Shown in pieces: positions 50,072 through 59,053 of a DNA stretch of 64,000 nt. The DNA lies in contig JAJUGZ010000001.1 of NCBI GenBank assembly GCA_029265715.1, positions 62,001-126,000 of the forward strand, written 5' to 3'. Numbering within the stretch: the stretch's first letter is position 1; the number at the start of each line of letters is the position of its first letter. Source of the stretch: Bacteroidota bacterium (GTDB lineage Bacteria; Bacteroidota; Bacteroidia; Bacteroidales; Prolixibacteraceae). The position numbers and the translations under genes are program-made. The notes under the pieces were generated by a model. It saw only the letters and a list, made by a program, of their open reading frames with translations. It was not told the DNA's origin and did no database searches.

Positions 50072-50354
50072 AAATTTGCATTTTCAACCATACCAAAACT
50101 CAGTAGGAGGAAAATAAAATCGTTTTCCTCCTATTTCATTTTCAGACCTTCCACACCTCCATGCGTACATGTACGATACTCTGCCCTCTGCTTCCCCTCT
50201 GACATATACGAATTCCGAAAACTGCCGGATAAGGATTTTTTCAAAATACAAGAGCAATGATCCACAACCACTCTTTTGCAGGCGTTCCAAGGTTAATGGC
50301 AGCACAAAAAGCCCCCGTCTTAGGACACAAAAGACCGATTAAATAAAATATCTC

Positions 50355-50398
50355 AATAAAGAAAAAGGCCGCTCATGCGAACGACCTTTTTCTTTATT
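50355..50398. terminator. Bidirectional terminator between convergent pckG and lolA-like genes
   Basis: AATAAAGAAAAAGGCCG ... CGACCTTTTTCTTTATT, 17-bp arms with one mismatch, A-rich/T-rich flanks on both strands. Confidence 0.88.
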
Positions 50399-50416
50399 GG
50401 GATAAAATCTGGTTGC

Positions 50417-51067
50417 TTACCGCATATCAACCACCTCAACACCAGGATGAGCAGCTTTGTTAAACACAAAGTCCGAGTCTTTATACACCCCATCCGTTTT
50501 CAGCGAGTTCACTTTAATTTTATAGTGGTTGCCGTCTTTGCCATACATGTCGGCACTCCGGATGAACATCTTCTGTTTGTCGATGGCAATGTTCACCCGC
50601 TGGAATTCTTTCGTTTTATCGGTCGGGAACAGGTCGATCACATACGAGGGCACCCCGTCAACCACTGATTCGCTGACAAACTTGTAATTAAAGCCGTTTT
50701 CGTAGATAGTGAACAATTTGGCCGGGTCCATCAAGTCGTCGGTATTATCTTCAATATTCGAGATGGTAACTTCGTTGACGCTTTTCATATACGACCATAT
50801 AGTTGTTCCGTCGCTGGTAATTTCAAGTCCCATGCCCGGGAGCGTCACTTTGTATTTTTTGCCTTTCATCACCAGCGTACCGCTGTTGGCTTCATTAATA
50901 CCCTCGGCTTTATTCTCCATGGTAAACAAAAACTGAGCATTAATCGAACTCGAGGTCTGTGTTTTTTGGGTAACCTGTTCCAGAATCTGTTTTGCTTTTT
51001 CGTCGCGCTGCCCAAAACTGTATAGTCCGATGAGCAAAAACGCGAACAAGAGGAAATTCTTCTTCAT
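50417..51067 (-). CDS. LolA-like outer membrane lipoprotein carrier
   Basis: 216 aa; signal peptide; NAQFLFTMENKAEGINEANSGTLVMKGKKYKVTLPGMGLEITSDGTTIWSYMKSVNEVTISNIE. Confidence 0.88.
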   Translation of the reverse strand: MKKNFLLFAFLLIGLYSFGQRDEKAKQILEQVTQKTQTSSSINAQFLFTMENKAEGINEANSGTLVMKGKKYKVTLPGMGLEITSDGTTIWSYMKSVNEVTISNIEDNTDDLMDPAKLFTIYENGFNYKFVSESVVDGVPSYVIDLFPTDKTKEFQRVNIAIDKQKMFIRSADMYGKDGNHYKIKVNSLKTDGVYKDSDFVFNKAAHPGVEVVDMR

Positions 51068-51090
51068 TGATTGTTTTCTTTTCTGTGTTT

Positions 51091-53562
51091 TTATAGGCTA
51101 TTCAATAATTGTTCCAAAGTATATTCATCCTGAATGAGCACCTGACGGGCTTTGCTACCCTCGCTCGGGCCCACCACGCCGGCAGCTTCCAACTGGTCCA
51201 TGATGCGGCCTGCACGGTTGTACCCAATGGCAAATTTGCGCTGGATCATCGAAGTCGATCCCATTTGGTTCAGCACCACCAGACGGGCTGCATCGTCGAA
51301 CATTTCATCGCGGTTGGCCAGATCGGCATCCAGGGCGCCTCCGCCATCTTCGGTGTCGCCTACATAATCGGGCAACATAAAGGCAGTCGGGTAACCTTTC
51401 TGTTCTGCAATAAACTGGCAAACGCGTTCTACTTCAGGCGTATCAACAAAAGCACACTGAACACGGGTCATCGCGCTCCCGGCCGAAATCAGCATGTCGC
51501 CCTTCCCGATCAACTGGTTGGCCCCCGGTGTGTCCAAAATGGTGCGCGAGTCGATCATCGAAGCCACCTTAAAGGCGATACGGGCCGGGAAGTTTGCCTT
51601 GATAACCCCGGTAATAATGTTGGTCGACGGACGCTGCGTGGCAATAATCATGTGGATCCCCACGGCACGGGCAAGCTGCGCAATACGGGCAATCGGCAAT
51701 TCCACCTCTTTCCCGGCCGTCATGATCAGGTCGGCAAACTCATCGACAATCACCACAATGTAAGGCAAATAGCGGTGTCCCTTCTCCGGATTTAAACGGC
51801 GGGAGATGAACTTGGCATTGTACTCGATAATATTTCGGGTATGAGCCTTTTTGAGCAGGTCATACCGGGTATCCATTTCCACAGTCAGCGAGTTCAGCGT
51901 ATTTTTTACTTTTTGAATGTCGGAAATAATTGCTTCTTCTTCGTCGGGCATTTTGGCCAGAAAATGCTTTTCGAGAGTTGAATACAGCGTCAGTTCCACT
52001 TTCTTCGGGTCGACCAGCACAAATTTCAGCTGCGACGGATGCTTCTTGTACAGCAGGGAAGTGATGATGGCATTCAATCCCACCGATTTACCCTGACCGG
52101 TTGCACCAGCTACCAGAATGTGCGGCATCTTGGCCAGATCGACCATATAGGTTTCGTTCGAGATGGTTTTTCCCAACGCAATCGGCAATTCAGCATTCGA
52201 CTCCTGAAATTTCTTCGAGCCGATAATCGAGCGCATCGAGACCACTTCCGGTTTCTGGTTCGGAACTTCGATACCAATTGTTCCGCGGCCCGGAATTGGT
52301 GCAATAATGCGAATTCCCAAGGCAGCCAGGCTCAGAGCGATATCGTCTTCCAGATTTTTGATCTTGGCAATACGAATACCCGGCGCCGGCACAATCTCGT
52401 ACAACGTAATGGTTGGCCCAATGGTAGCCCTGATTTTTGTAATCTCGATCTTATAATGACGGAGCGTTTCAACAATCTTGTTCTTGTTCGAAATCAATTC
52501 TTCGTTGCTAACTTCGGCATTTCCCGAAGAATGTTCATCCAATAAATCAATGGTTGGATATTTGTACGATGACAGATCAAGTGTCGGGTCATAATCTTCA
52601 GCCGGAGGGTTCGGATATTCCTCGTCATCCGCTTCCGGTTCTTCCACATGCATCTCCGGATTCAGGTTTTGTTCAACTTCCATTTCCGGTTCTTTGGCAA
52701 CGCGTCCATCGCTTTTCATCCGGCTTTCGATGCTCATTGCAATATCCTTGGCCGAAATCGTATTCTCAACTTCCAGGTCATCATCGTTAAAACTATCCGG
52801 ATCAAATACTGCTTTGACGTGGTCTTCTTCGGTAATCACTTTGGAAATTGCATTATCTTCAACGGGTTGAACCGGGGCAGTAAAACCACCAGCCATGGCT
52901 GGTTCCGGAACATCGTCCAGATTTTCATTTTCCGGTTTCGGCGGTTTGCTGAACAGGTTTTTCATCCATGGAATGAAATTGCTAATGCCGGCAACAGCCA
53001 GAACGAACGCGTAAAGACCGAGAGCAAACATGGCTCCGACGGTTCCTAACATAGCCGAAAGCCAGCTCGAAAAGAACAAACCGTAAATCCCTCCCAGATA
53101 CAAAAACTGGTCGCTTTCGGAATCGACAAACAACATGCCCAGCACAGTCGACATCCAGAACATCAGCAACACTGAAAATACCAGTACTTTGCCAAAACGA
53201 ATGGCTTTTACACCAAATAAGCGTAACGATGTTGTAATGAATAGAAAAACGAAAAAAAACGAAGCCAGTCCAAAACCCTGGTTAATTAAAACTTCGCCCA
53301 GATAGGCACCGGTTTTGCCCCCTGAATTCTGAACTTTGACAGTTGCGTCGCCAACAAACTCACCAGCTGGCAAATCAAGTTTGCTCTGATCGGCTGCGCC
53401 AGAAGAGAGGAAAGAAACGAAGGCAATCAGCATGTAAACACCTAAAACCATAAATGTTACAGCCAATGTATAACGAAATTTATCGCTCTTGAAAAAAGCG
53501 AACCGGACCTTCCTTGCTTTGGGTTCCGGCTTTCTGGGTGATTTTTTTGCTTGTTTAGCCAT
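51091..53562 (-). CDS. ftsK: DNA translocase FtsK/SpoIIIE
   Basis: 4-TM N-terminus; MPHILVAGATGQGKSVGLNAIITSLLYKKHPSQLKFVLVDPKKVEL, DEFADLIMTAGKEVE, ATQRPSTNIITGVIKANFPARIAFKV, C-terminal gamma winged-helix domain. Start MAKQAKKSPRK at 53562 preferred over 53628. Confidence 0.97.
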   Translation of the reverse strand: MAKQAKKSPRKPEPKARKVRFAFFKSDKFRYTLAVTFMVLGVYMLIAFVSFLSSGAADQSKLDLPAGEFVGDATVKVQNSGGKTGAYLGEVLINQGFGLASFFFVFLFITTSLRLFGVKAIRFGKVLVFSVLLMFWMSTVLGMLFVDSESDQFLYLGGIYGLFFSSWLSAMLGTVGAMFALGLYAFVLAVAGISNFIPWMKNLFSKPPKPENENLDDVPEPAMAGGFTAPVQPVEDNAISKVITEEDHVKAVFDPDSFNDDDLEVENTISAKDIAMSIESRMKSDGRVAKEPEMEVEQNLNPEMHVEEPEADDEEYPNPPAEDYDPTLDLSSYKYPTIDLLDEHSSGNAEVSNEELISNKNKIVETLRHYKIEITKIRATIGPTITLYEIVPAPGIRIAKIKNLEDDIALSLAALGIRIIAPIPGRGTIGIEVPNQKPEVVSMRSIIGSKKFQESNAELPIALGKTISNETYMVDLAKMPHILVAGATGQGKSVGLNAIITSLLYKKHPSQLKFVLVDPKKVELTLYSTLEKHFLAKMPDEEEAIISDIQKVKNTLNSLTVEMDTRYDLLKKAHTRNIIEYNAKFISRRLNPEKGHRYLPYIVVIVDEFADLIMTAGKEVELPIARIAQLARAVGIHMIIATQRPSTNIITGVIKANFPARIAFKVASMIDSRTILDTPGANQLIGKGDMLISAGSAMTRVQCAFVDTPEVERVCQFIAEQKGYPTAFMLPDYVGDTEDGGGALDADLANRDEMFDDAARLVVLNQMGSTSMIQRKFAIGYNRAGRIMDQLEAAGVVGPSEGSKARQVLIQDEYTLEQLLNSL

Positions 53563-53729
53563 TGTTTTCCATAATTCGGTTGCAAAGGTAACGATTTTAA
53601 CGTTCATATATTTTCTGCTCCACTTCAATCGGGAAATAATAATTGACAGTGGCAGGTTAGGCAGGAACTACATAAGCCTATAAAGCACAATGAACCGATT
53701 CGGGTTTAGATGTCGGCATTTCTCTATTC

Positions 53730-53798
53730 AAGATAAAGATTGAAGATCAAAGATTGAAGACTAAAGATTGAAGACTAAAGATCAAAGATTGAAGATTG
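53730..53798. repeat. Short tandem repeat, 14-bp unit AAGAYYAAAGATTG
   Basis: AAGATAAAGATTG / AAGATCAAAGATTG / AAGACTAAAGATTG / AAGACTAAAGATCAAAGATTG / AAGATTG in direct succession. Confidence 0.9.
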
Positions 53799-53935
53799 AA
53801 TTCATCATTCCCATTCTTCCAGCTGCCAGCTTCTGTTTTAAAGCATTGCCGTAACATCCGGAGAACAGGCATTCATCATGCTTTTCGCCTGATTGATTCA
53901 CTATGTTTGTTTCAAATGCATCAATTTTCAATGGT

Positions 53936-54895
53936 ATGAAGAAAATTGCCGTAGTTGCCCTGGGAGGCAACGCCCTGCTTCGCGAAAACGAAACCGGCAC
54001 CATCGAGCAGCAGGAAGCCAACACGACCGACACGCTAGAAAACCTGGTTTTCCTGCTCAACGCGGGTTATGAAATTGTAATCACGCACGGGAACGGGCCA
54101 CAGGTTGGTAACATTTTGATGCGAAACGATGCAGGTAAACAATTGTACGACATTGCCCCGATGCCCCTGGATATTTGTGTAGCCGATTCACAGGGAGGAA
54201 TTGGCTACATGATTGAACGAATGATGCGCAATGTGCTAAACAAGCACGGCATACGGAAAAATGTTATCAGCATGATTACCATGGTAACTGTCGACCCAAA
54301 CGACCCTGCTTTTGAGAATCCGACCAAGCGTATCGGAAAGATTTATTCGCATGAAGAGGCCGACCATCTGGCAGAAACCAAAGGCTGGTCGTTCAAACCA
54401 TCAACCAAAGGTCATGGAGGCTGGAACCGGGTCGTGCCGTCTCCCCTGCCACACGACATCATTAATAAAGAAACAATCGAACAATTAGTCCGTGCCGGGA
54501 ATATCGTAATTGCTGCCGGTGGCGGCGGGATTCCGGTTTACTACGACGAAAACAACGACCTGCGCACTCTGGATGCCGTTATCGACAAGGATTTAGCGTC
54601 GGCCCTGCTGGCATCCAAAATCAGGGCCAACGAATTTTATATCTTGACCGATGTTCCGTTCATCTATAAAGATTTTGGCCTTCCGACCCAGGAAAAACTC
54701 GAATTTCTGGATTATGCCGACACCATAAAATACCTCGAAGCCGGAACGTTTGCCGAAGGATCGATGGCCCCCAAAATTAAAGCCTGTCTGCATTTCATTG
54801 AAAACGGCGGAGAGAAATCGGTCATAACCGAGGCCAAAAAGTTGGAAGATAAATCGTACGGGTCTAAAATCACCATGCATTACGACGAAACTTAA
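53936..54895 (+). CDS. arcC: Carbamate kinase
   Basis: MKKIAVVALGGNALLRENETGTIEQQEAN...ITHGNGPQVGNILMRND...AAGGGGIPVYYDENNDLRTLDAVIDKDLASALLAS...EGSMAPKIKACLHFIE. Start adjusted to 53936. Confidence 0.96.
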   Translation: MKKIAVVALGGNALLRENETGTIEQQEANTTDTLENLVFLLNAGYEIVITHGNGPQVGNILMRNDAGKQLYDIAPMPLDICVADSQGGIGYMIERMMRNVLNKHGIRKNVISMITMVTVDPNDPAFENPTKRIGKIYSHEEADHLAETKGWSFKPSTKGHGGWNRVVPSPLPHDIINKETIEQLVRAGNIVIAAGGGGIPVYYDENNDLRTLDAVIDKDLASALLASKIRANEFYILTDVPFIYKDFGLPTQEKLEFLDYADTIKYLEAGTFAEGSMAPKIKACLHFIENGGEKSVITEAKKLEDKSYGSKITMHYDET

Positions 54896-54981
54896 ATAAT
54901 CATAAAATAACCAAAGCAAAACGAGACCTTAACGTATCAGTCGATCCCAATTGCTAATTTTAAGCGTAAAACCTGAAAAAA

Positions 54982-55995
54982 TTGAAAACCATGGAAATGA
55001 ACCTAAAAAAAAGAAACTTCCTGAAATTACTCGATTTTTCCCCGGAAGAAATACAATACCTGCTAAACCTTTCAACCAAATTGAAGAAAGCAAAAAAAAG
55101 CGGGCTGGAAGAACAAATGCTGCTTGGTAAAAATATAGCCCTGATATTCGAGAAAACTTCGACCCGTACCCGTTGTGCTTTTGAAGTTGCAGCGCACGAC
55201 CAGGGCGCCAATGTTACCTATCTGGGGCCTGTCGGCTCACAAATCGGGCACAAAGAATCTATTAAAGACACCGCCCGCGTATTGGGCCGCATGTACGACG
55301 GCATTGAATACCGCGGCTATGGTCAGGAGATCGTGGAAGAATTAGCCAAATACGCGGGGGTCCCCGTCTGGAACGGGCTAACTACCGAATTTCACCCCAC
55401 CCAGGTCTTGGCCGATCTGATGACCATGCAGGAACACTGTGCTAAACCCCTCAACCAGGTTAAGTTCTGCTACCTGGGCGATGCCCACAACAACATGGGC
55501 AATTCGCTAATGGTTGGCGCTGCCAAAATGGGCATGGATTTCCGGGCTGCGGCACCCAAAGGATGTCAACCATCCATCGAGCTACAACAAAGATGTCAGG
55601 ACATAGCCGTACAAACCGGAGCCCGTATCCTGATTACCGAAAGCGTTGAAGAGGCTGTAAAAGACTGTGATTTCCTGTACACCGACGTTTGGGTATCAAT
55701 GGGAGAACCCGAATCGGCCTGGGCAGAGCGGATTAAACTGCTACAGCCGTATCAAATTAATTCGAAGGTTTTGCAAATGACCGGAAACCCCAACGTGAAG
55801 TTTTTGCATTGCCTTCCGGCTTTCCACAACCGGGAAACCAAGGTAGGCGAAGAAATTTTCCAAAAGTACGGATTGGATGCCATGGAAGTAACCGATGATG
55901 TTTTTGAAAGCGAAGCTTCCATTGTGTTTGATCAGGCAGAAAACCGGCTTCATACCATCAAGGCAATTATGGTTGCCACATTAAATGAGTGGTAA
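54982..55995 (+). CDS. Ornithine carbamoyltransferase
   Basis: 337 aa; [73 protein letters not shown]. Placement after arcC suggests the catabolic arcB type. Confidence 0.95.
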   Translation: MKTMEMNLKKRNFLKLLDFSPEEIQYLLNLSTKLKKAKKSGLEEQMLLGKNIALIFEKTSTRTRCAFEVAAHDQGANVTYLGPVGSQIGHKESIKDTARVLGRMYDGIEYRGYGQEIVEELAKYAGVPVWNGLTTEFHPTQVLADLMTMQEHCAKPLNQVKFCYLGDAHNNMGNSLMVGAAKMGMDFRAAAPKGCQPSIELQQRCQDIAVQTGARILITESVEEAVKDCDFLYTDVWVSMGEPESAWAERIKLLQPYQINSKVLQMTGNPNVKFLHCLPAFHNRETKVGEEIFQKYGLDAMEVTDDVFESEASIVFDQAENRLHTIKAIMVATLNEW

Positions 55996-56014
55996 CCTGT
56001 TATCGCCGGACTGT

Positions 56015-56055
56015 AAAAAACGTTTCCGGAGAATGAGCCTTTGGAAACGTTTTTT
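56015..56055 (+). terminator. Terminator 3' of the ornithine carbamoyltransferase gene
   Basis: AAAAAACGTTTCC-GGAGAATGAGCCTTT-GGAAACGTTTTTT. Confidence 0.85.
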
Positions 56056-56151
56056 ATGGCACGAGTGCCTTAAAACACCGTGAAATATCCGTTTTGATCC
56101 TATCTTTGTCAGCACAATACAGCACAGTAAAACCACTTAAAACCTTAAACT

Positions 56152-57474
56152 ATGAATGTACAACGAATCGCGTCGTTATGGATGTTTTTATTCCTGATCA
56201 TCAACCTGTACGCACAAAAAGACTATGTCCCGGCTCCTGAAAACCTGAAAAACCGGGAATGGTTTCAGGATGCCAAATTTGGATTGTTTATCCATTGGGG
56301 GGTTTACAGCGAATTAGCAGGCGGAGGCGACTACGGCATTGCCGAATGGATCATGAACCAGAAAAAAATTCCGGTCAAACTGTACGAGAAACTCCCCACA
56401 TTTTTCAATCCAACTCAATTCGACCCAAAAGAATGGGTCAGCATGGTAAAAAACGCCGGGATGAAATACATTGTCATTACCAGCAAACACCACGATGGGT
56501 TTGCCATGTACGGATCGAAAGTGAGCAACTACAATGTAGTTGACCGCACTCCATACGGGAAAGATGTGATCAAAATGCTGAAAGATGAATGCGACCGTCA
56601 GGGTATTAAATTGTTTTTTTACCATTCTCAACTCGACTGGCACCATCCCGATTATTTTCCGCGCGGAAATACCGGACAAGGTTATACCGGGCGTCCTGAA
56701 TCGGGAGACTGGAACAAGTACCTCGACTACATGAATGCGCAGCTTACCGAGTTACTGACCAATTACGGCGAGGTTGGCGGTATCTGGTTCGACGGTATGT
56801 GGGATAAATGGGACGCTCCCTGGCGCCTGGATGAAACCTATGCCCTCATTCACAAACTTCAACCCGGAGCATTAATTGGTAGCAACCACCATAAAGCACC
56901 GTTCCCCGGCGAAGACTTCCAAATGTTTGAACGCGACCTCCCGGGCGAAAACACCATGGGCTTCAACCAAACCGGAACCATTTCGGAACTACCGCTCGAA
57001 ATGTGTGAAACGATGAACGGCTCGTGGGGATTTAACCTGATCGACCAAGACTACAAATCGAGCAAACAATTGATCCAAACCATGGTTAAGGCTGCCGGAT
57101 ACGGCGCCAATTTTCTGCTGAACACGGGTCCCATGCCAAACGGAAAAATCCAGCCGGAAAATGTCGACACACTAATGATCATGGGCAAATGGATGAACAA
57201 GTACGGAGAAACAATTTACGGTACACGGCGCGGGCCAATCAAACCAACCACCTGGGGAGCCACAACTCAGAAAGACAATAAAGTCTGGATCCACGTGCTC
57301 GACTGCAAAGACGATTATCTGTTTATCGGCAAACTTCCAAAGAAAATAAAATCGGCAGTTTTTTTTGACGATCGTTCAAAAGTATCATTTAAAGAAACCG
57401 AGTATGGGACCATCTTGAATTTGCCAGCAATCAAAAAACAAAAAGTTGACACCATTATTGAAATCGAATTGTAA
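56152..57474 (+). CDS. GH29 alpha-L-fucosidase
   Basis: 440 aa, signal peptide; WFQDAKFGLFIHWGVYSELAGGGDYGIAEWIMNQ, MKYIVITSKHHDGFAMYGSKVSNYNVVDRTPYGKDVI, VGGIWFDGMWDKWDAPW, GANFLLNTGPMPNGKI. Confidence 0.96.
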   Translation: MNVQRIASLWMFLFLIINLYAQKDYVPAPENLKNREWFQDAKFGLFIHWGVYSELAGGGDYGIAEWIMNQKKIPVKLYEKLPTFFNPTQFDPKEWVSMVKNAGMKYIVITSKHHDGFAMYGSKVSNYNVVDRTPYGKDVIKMLKDECDRQGIKLFFYHSQLDWHHPDYFPRGNTGQGYTGRPESGDWNKYLDYMNAQLTELLTNYGEVGGIWFDGMWDKWDAPWRLDETYALIHKLQPGALIGSNHHKAPFPGEDFQMFERDLPGENTMGFNQTGTISELPLEMCETMNGSWGFNLIDQDYKSSKQLIQTMVKAAGYGANFLLNTGPMPNGKIQPENVDTLMIMGKWMNKYGETIYGTRRGPIKPTTWGATTQKDNKVWIHVLDCKDDYLFIGKLPKKIKSAVFFDDRSKVSFKETEYGTILNLPAIKKQKVDTIIEIEL

Positions 57475-57503
57475 CCAACTCCCGTAAAATATTGAAAGGA
57501 CAG

Positions 57504-57531
57504 GCGCCATTTTGGGAACCCGAAATGGCGC
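57504..57531 (+). terminator. Rho-independent terminator 3' of the GH29 gene
   Basis: GCGCCATTTTGGGAACCCGAAATGGCGC followed by TCTTTTTTA. Confidence 0.88.
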
Positions 57532-57613
57532 TCTTTTTTATGATTTTGTTTCATTGAACTTTAAAATTCTTCTATCTTTCGACCCCTGATTCTAAATCAC
57601 TAATTTTTACCTT

Positions 57614-58723
57614 ATGAAAAATTTAAGTTTAGGACTCGTACTGATCCTGCTCTTAAGCACATTCTACTCGTGCCGCCATCATAAACTCAACGAAGGCGTT
57701 ATCCGAAAAACCAAATACAAAGAGAGTATCAAAAAAGCTTATCAGGACCTGGGAGTCTTTTGCGTTACCAATTTTATCCCCGGAATGGCAGTCTGTGTTT
57801 CCATCGACAACGAAATTGTCTGGGCCGATGGTTTTGGATTGGCCAATAAAGAATTAAATGCTCCGGCAACTCCCCTGACCAAATTCAGGATCGGAGATGT
57901 TTCGCAGGTCATTACAGCGCTAACCGCAGCCAAGATGGCCGAAGAAAAACGCATCGACATTGACAAACCCATTTCAACATACATCCCGGAAATGGCCGGG
58001 AAAGATACGATTACCATCCGGCAGCTGGCCGCACATTCCGCAGGTATCCGCGAAGAAATGGACCCTGACCGGAATGGGCTCATCAACACCTCGCTGACAA
58101 AAGGGATTGAACGCTTTATCAACGACCCGCTACTGTATAAACCGGGGGCATATACCTTAAAAACAGGGCTTGGGTTCGACCTGATTGGCCGGGCGATGGA
58201 AAACGCAGACAATAATTCGTTCTACAAAATTGTTAAAAGTACGTTGCTCGACACACTACACCTGGATGGCATTGCGCTCGATTATACCCCGGCCATTATT
58301 GAAAACCGCAGTGCCTGCTACGATCGCGACATGGTGGCCCGGGTTGTAAATGCTACAACTCGCAACTTCTCGTACCGTGAACCATCGATGGGTTATATTG
58401 CTTCGGTTACCGATTTGACCAAACTTGGCAATTTACTGCTTCAGCCAGGATTTTTTAAACAAGAAACGCTTGATTTGTTCTTCACACCATTCAAGCTCGA
58501 AGGAAATGTCGATTCTAACCAGGGATTTGGCTTTCTTCTCGGGAAAGATAGCGAGAACCATCCGTTCTACGGGCAACTCGGGAACATCACAGGTGGCAGT
58601 GCCATCCTGATTATTTTTCCTGAAAAGAAAATGGTAATTGCCATGGCTTCCAACCTGAGCATGGATTCTGGAGAATTACCCATTCTGAACGTCGCCAAAA
58701 CATTTATGGATAATATGAAGTAA
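57614..58723 (+). CDS. Beta-lactamase-related serine hydrolase (class C/PBP-like), lipoprotein
   Basis: 369 aa; LLLSTFYSC lipobox; FIPGMAVCVSIDNEIVWADGFGLANKE, IRQLAAHSAGI, FYGQLGNITGGSAILIIFPEKKMVIAMASN. Confidence 0.85.
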   Translation: MKNLSLGLVLILLLSTFYSCRHHKLNEGVIRKTKYKESIKKAYQDLGVFCVTNFIPGMAVCVSIDNEIVWADGFGLANKELNAPATPLTKFRIGDVSQVITALTAAKMAEEKRIDIDKPISTYIPEMAGKDTITIRQLAAHSAGIREEMDPDRNGLINTSLTKGIERFINDPLLYKPGAYTLKTGLGFDLIGRAMENADNNSFYKIVKSTLLDTLHLDGIALDYTPAIIENRSACYDRDMVARVVNATTRNFSYREPSMGYIASVTDLTKLGNLLLQPGFFKQETLDLFFTPFKLEGNVDSNQGFGFLLGKDSENHPFYGQLGNITGGSAILIIFPEKKMVIAMASNLSMDSGELPILNVAKTFMDNMK

Positions 58724-58735
58724 GTATCAGCAAAT

Positions 58736-58869
58736 GAAGAGACTATCTCAAAAGTGCGATGCCATGGGCCCATCGCCATTGCGAGCGAGTAATCTGTATT
58801 TCAACAGATTAATTCAGTTGTACCTCCTTCACAACAACGTTACAACTGACTGTTGAGGCAGTCTCTTTT
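58736..58869. repeat. MITE-like multi-stem inverted-repeat element
   Basis: Outer arms GAAGAGACTATCTCAAAAGT (58736-58755) and ACTGTTGAGGCAGTCTCTTTT (58849-58869; reverse complement AAAAGAGACTGCCTCAACAGT) enclose three consecutive hairpins: GCGATG/CATCGC (58756-58776), AATCTGT/ACAGATT (58791-58810), CAGTTGTA/TACAACTG (58815-58848). Confidence 0.75.
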
Positions 58870-59053
58870 ATTTTTTTATCACCATCCATAAACAAATCTT
58901 CTTTCAGGACCCGCATGAGCGAAAGTGCATATCTTCAGGTCCGGCCTCCTATAAAAATTGGCATACGGATCGGTTAGCCGCGAAGCGAGGCACTTCTCCA
59001 AAATGGTTTTTGATGACTCCTCCTGACTACAGAAGGCCGAACTCCCATTATTT

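Noticed and set aside
51109-51795. 228-aa plus-strand ORF antisense to ftsK
   Set aside because: Antisense shadow of a highly conserved gene; His/Arg/Gly-rich composition.
53730-53798. Possible CRISPR array
   Set aside because: Units are contiguous 14-mers without unique spacers, so this is a simple tandem repeat. I saw no CRISPR array or cas gene in the window.
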